Positions 63,625 through 64,000 of a stretch of DNA of 64,000 nt are shown here, piece after piece (positions within the stretch are counted from its first letter, which is position 1; each line of letters begins with the position of its first letter). The notes under the pieces were generated by a model. It saw only the letters and a list, made by a program, of their open reading frames with translations. It had not been told where the DNA came from and ran no database searches. The DNA lies in contig NZ_JBJDLK010000002.1 of NCBI RefSeq assembly GCF_045762675.1, positions 310,001 to 374,000 of the forward strand. The letters run 5' to 3'. The DNA is from Elizabethkingia meningoseptica_A. GTDB lineage: Bacteria > Bacteroidota > Bacteroidia > Flavobacteriales > Weeksellaceae. A program made the position numbers and the translations under genes.

Positions 63625-64000
63625 ATGCTCAACAATTTAAGATTTGCAACAGCCATTCATATCCTTATACTTCTTGAAAAAAATCAGGATATATGGATGA
63701 GTTCTGATTATATCGCAGGAAGTATTAATGTTAATCCGGTAGTCGTAAGAAAGGAAATTAAAAACCTGAAAGCACTGGGATACATTCAGAGTAAAGAAGG
63801 AAAAGGCGGTGGTACAAAACTGGCAACCAATGCCGGTAAAATTACACTGGGCGCTATATATAAAAGCGTTAGTGAAGATCAGAAAGGAAAACTAAACTCC
63901 CCTAATCCTGCATGTCCGGTGGGAAGACAGATAAACCAGCATCTCACTAACCTGTATGAAGAAATCAATAAAAAAACTGAAGAAGTTTTAGCACAATACA
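63625..64000 (+). CDS. Rrf2-family (YwnA-like) transcriptional regulator, cut by window end
   Basis: From ATG 63625 the frame stays open to the window end, giving 125 residues so far (MLNNLRFATAIHILILLEKN). The winged HTH reads SSDYIAGSINVNPVVVRKEIKNLKALGYIQSKEGKGGG, and a Cys occurs at NPACPVGRQ, later than the three-Cys cluster of IscR. It is the YwnA type, known to respond to quinones or electrophiles in other bacteria. It likely controls the divergent SnoaL-like gene through the dyad at 63563-63583. Confidence 0.9.
   Translation, partial: MLNNLRFATAIHILILLEKNQDIWMSSDYIAGSINVNPVVVRKEIKNLKALGYIQSKEGKGGGTKLATNAGKITLGAIYKSVSEDQKGKLNSPNPACPVGRQINQHLTNLYEEINKKTEEVLAQY

Overview
The window looks like chromosome of a low-GC Bacteroidota in class Flavobacteriia, most likely the Chryseobacterium/Elizabethkingia group (Weeksellaceae). 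This is inferred from SusC/SusD and other TonB-dependent receptors, a GLPGLI-family protein, monomeric NADP-isocitrate dehydrogenase, LytS/LytTR regulators, DUF721 beside recF, and many promoters of the Bacteroidota form TTG...TAnnTTTG with little Shine-Dalgarno sequence. I could not run a search, so the genus is not proven.

Layout. 1-6.3 kb: the 3' part of a TonB-dependent receptor, a lipoprotein phosphatase, a tiny Cys/Lys-rich protein, a membrane-anchored J-domain protein and a secreted S9 peptidase. 6.4-12 kb: a same-strand run of small cytoplasmic proteins (SRPBCC, VOC/PhnB-like, DinB, alpha/beta hydrolase, DoxX-like) with a Crp-type regulator. 12-18.4 kb: DUF763 protein, thiol peroxidase, GLPGLI protein, ProC and isocitrate dehydrogenase. 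18.5-23.4 kb: two tandem MG2/plug-domain secreted proteins that share a nearly identical 0.67 kb 5' segment. 23.4-27.5 kb: ArsC-like protein, deoxynucleoside kinase, glutamine cyclotransferase, DyP peroxidase, and another VOC/SRPBCC pair. 27.6-31.9 kb: a TolC/HlyD/ABC-2 permease efflux operon. 32-37.9 kb: a giant alpha-2-macroglobulin-like protein without the thioester motif but with SusC-like sequence inside it. 37.9-43.6 kb: a UbiA-like membrane protein, recF, DUF721, a Gcr-type 'recombinase' membrane protein, MtgA and one unknown.

43.8-47.6 kb is a regulatory and accessory zone: a LytS/LytTR pair, an 11-bp-phased repeat array, a small unknown protein, gene remnants and an XRE regulator. 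47.6-52.1 kb is a SusCD pair with a large regulatory upstream region. 52.7-56.7 kb contains a frameshifted barrel gene, an AraC regulator with a hydrolase, and a methyltransferase whose usual N-terminus lacks a start codon. 56.9-59.5 kb has two identical tRNA-Arg(ACG) genes flanking an MFS transporter. 59.5-64 kb has a metal-chelate binding lipoprotein, a four-gene overlapping operon (DoxX-like, DUF2071, methyltransferase-like, membrane protein), a SnoaL-like lipoprotein, and a divergent Rrf2 regulator cut by the window end.

Most of the window is ordinary chromosome. The strongest leads for something undescribed are the macroglobulin/plug hybrid proteins at two loci, the phased array at 45.72 kb, the 28-bp dyad upstream of the SusCD pair, and the overlapping four-gene cassette at 60.7-62.9 kb. 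No CRISPR array, complete insertion sequence, integrase or rRNA was seen.
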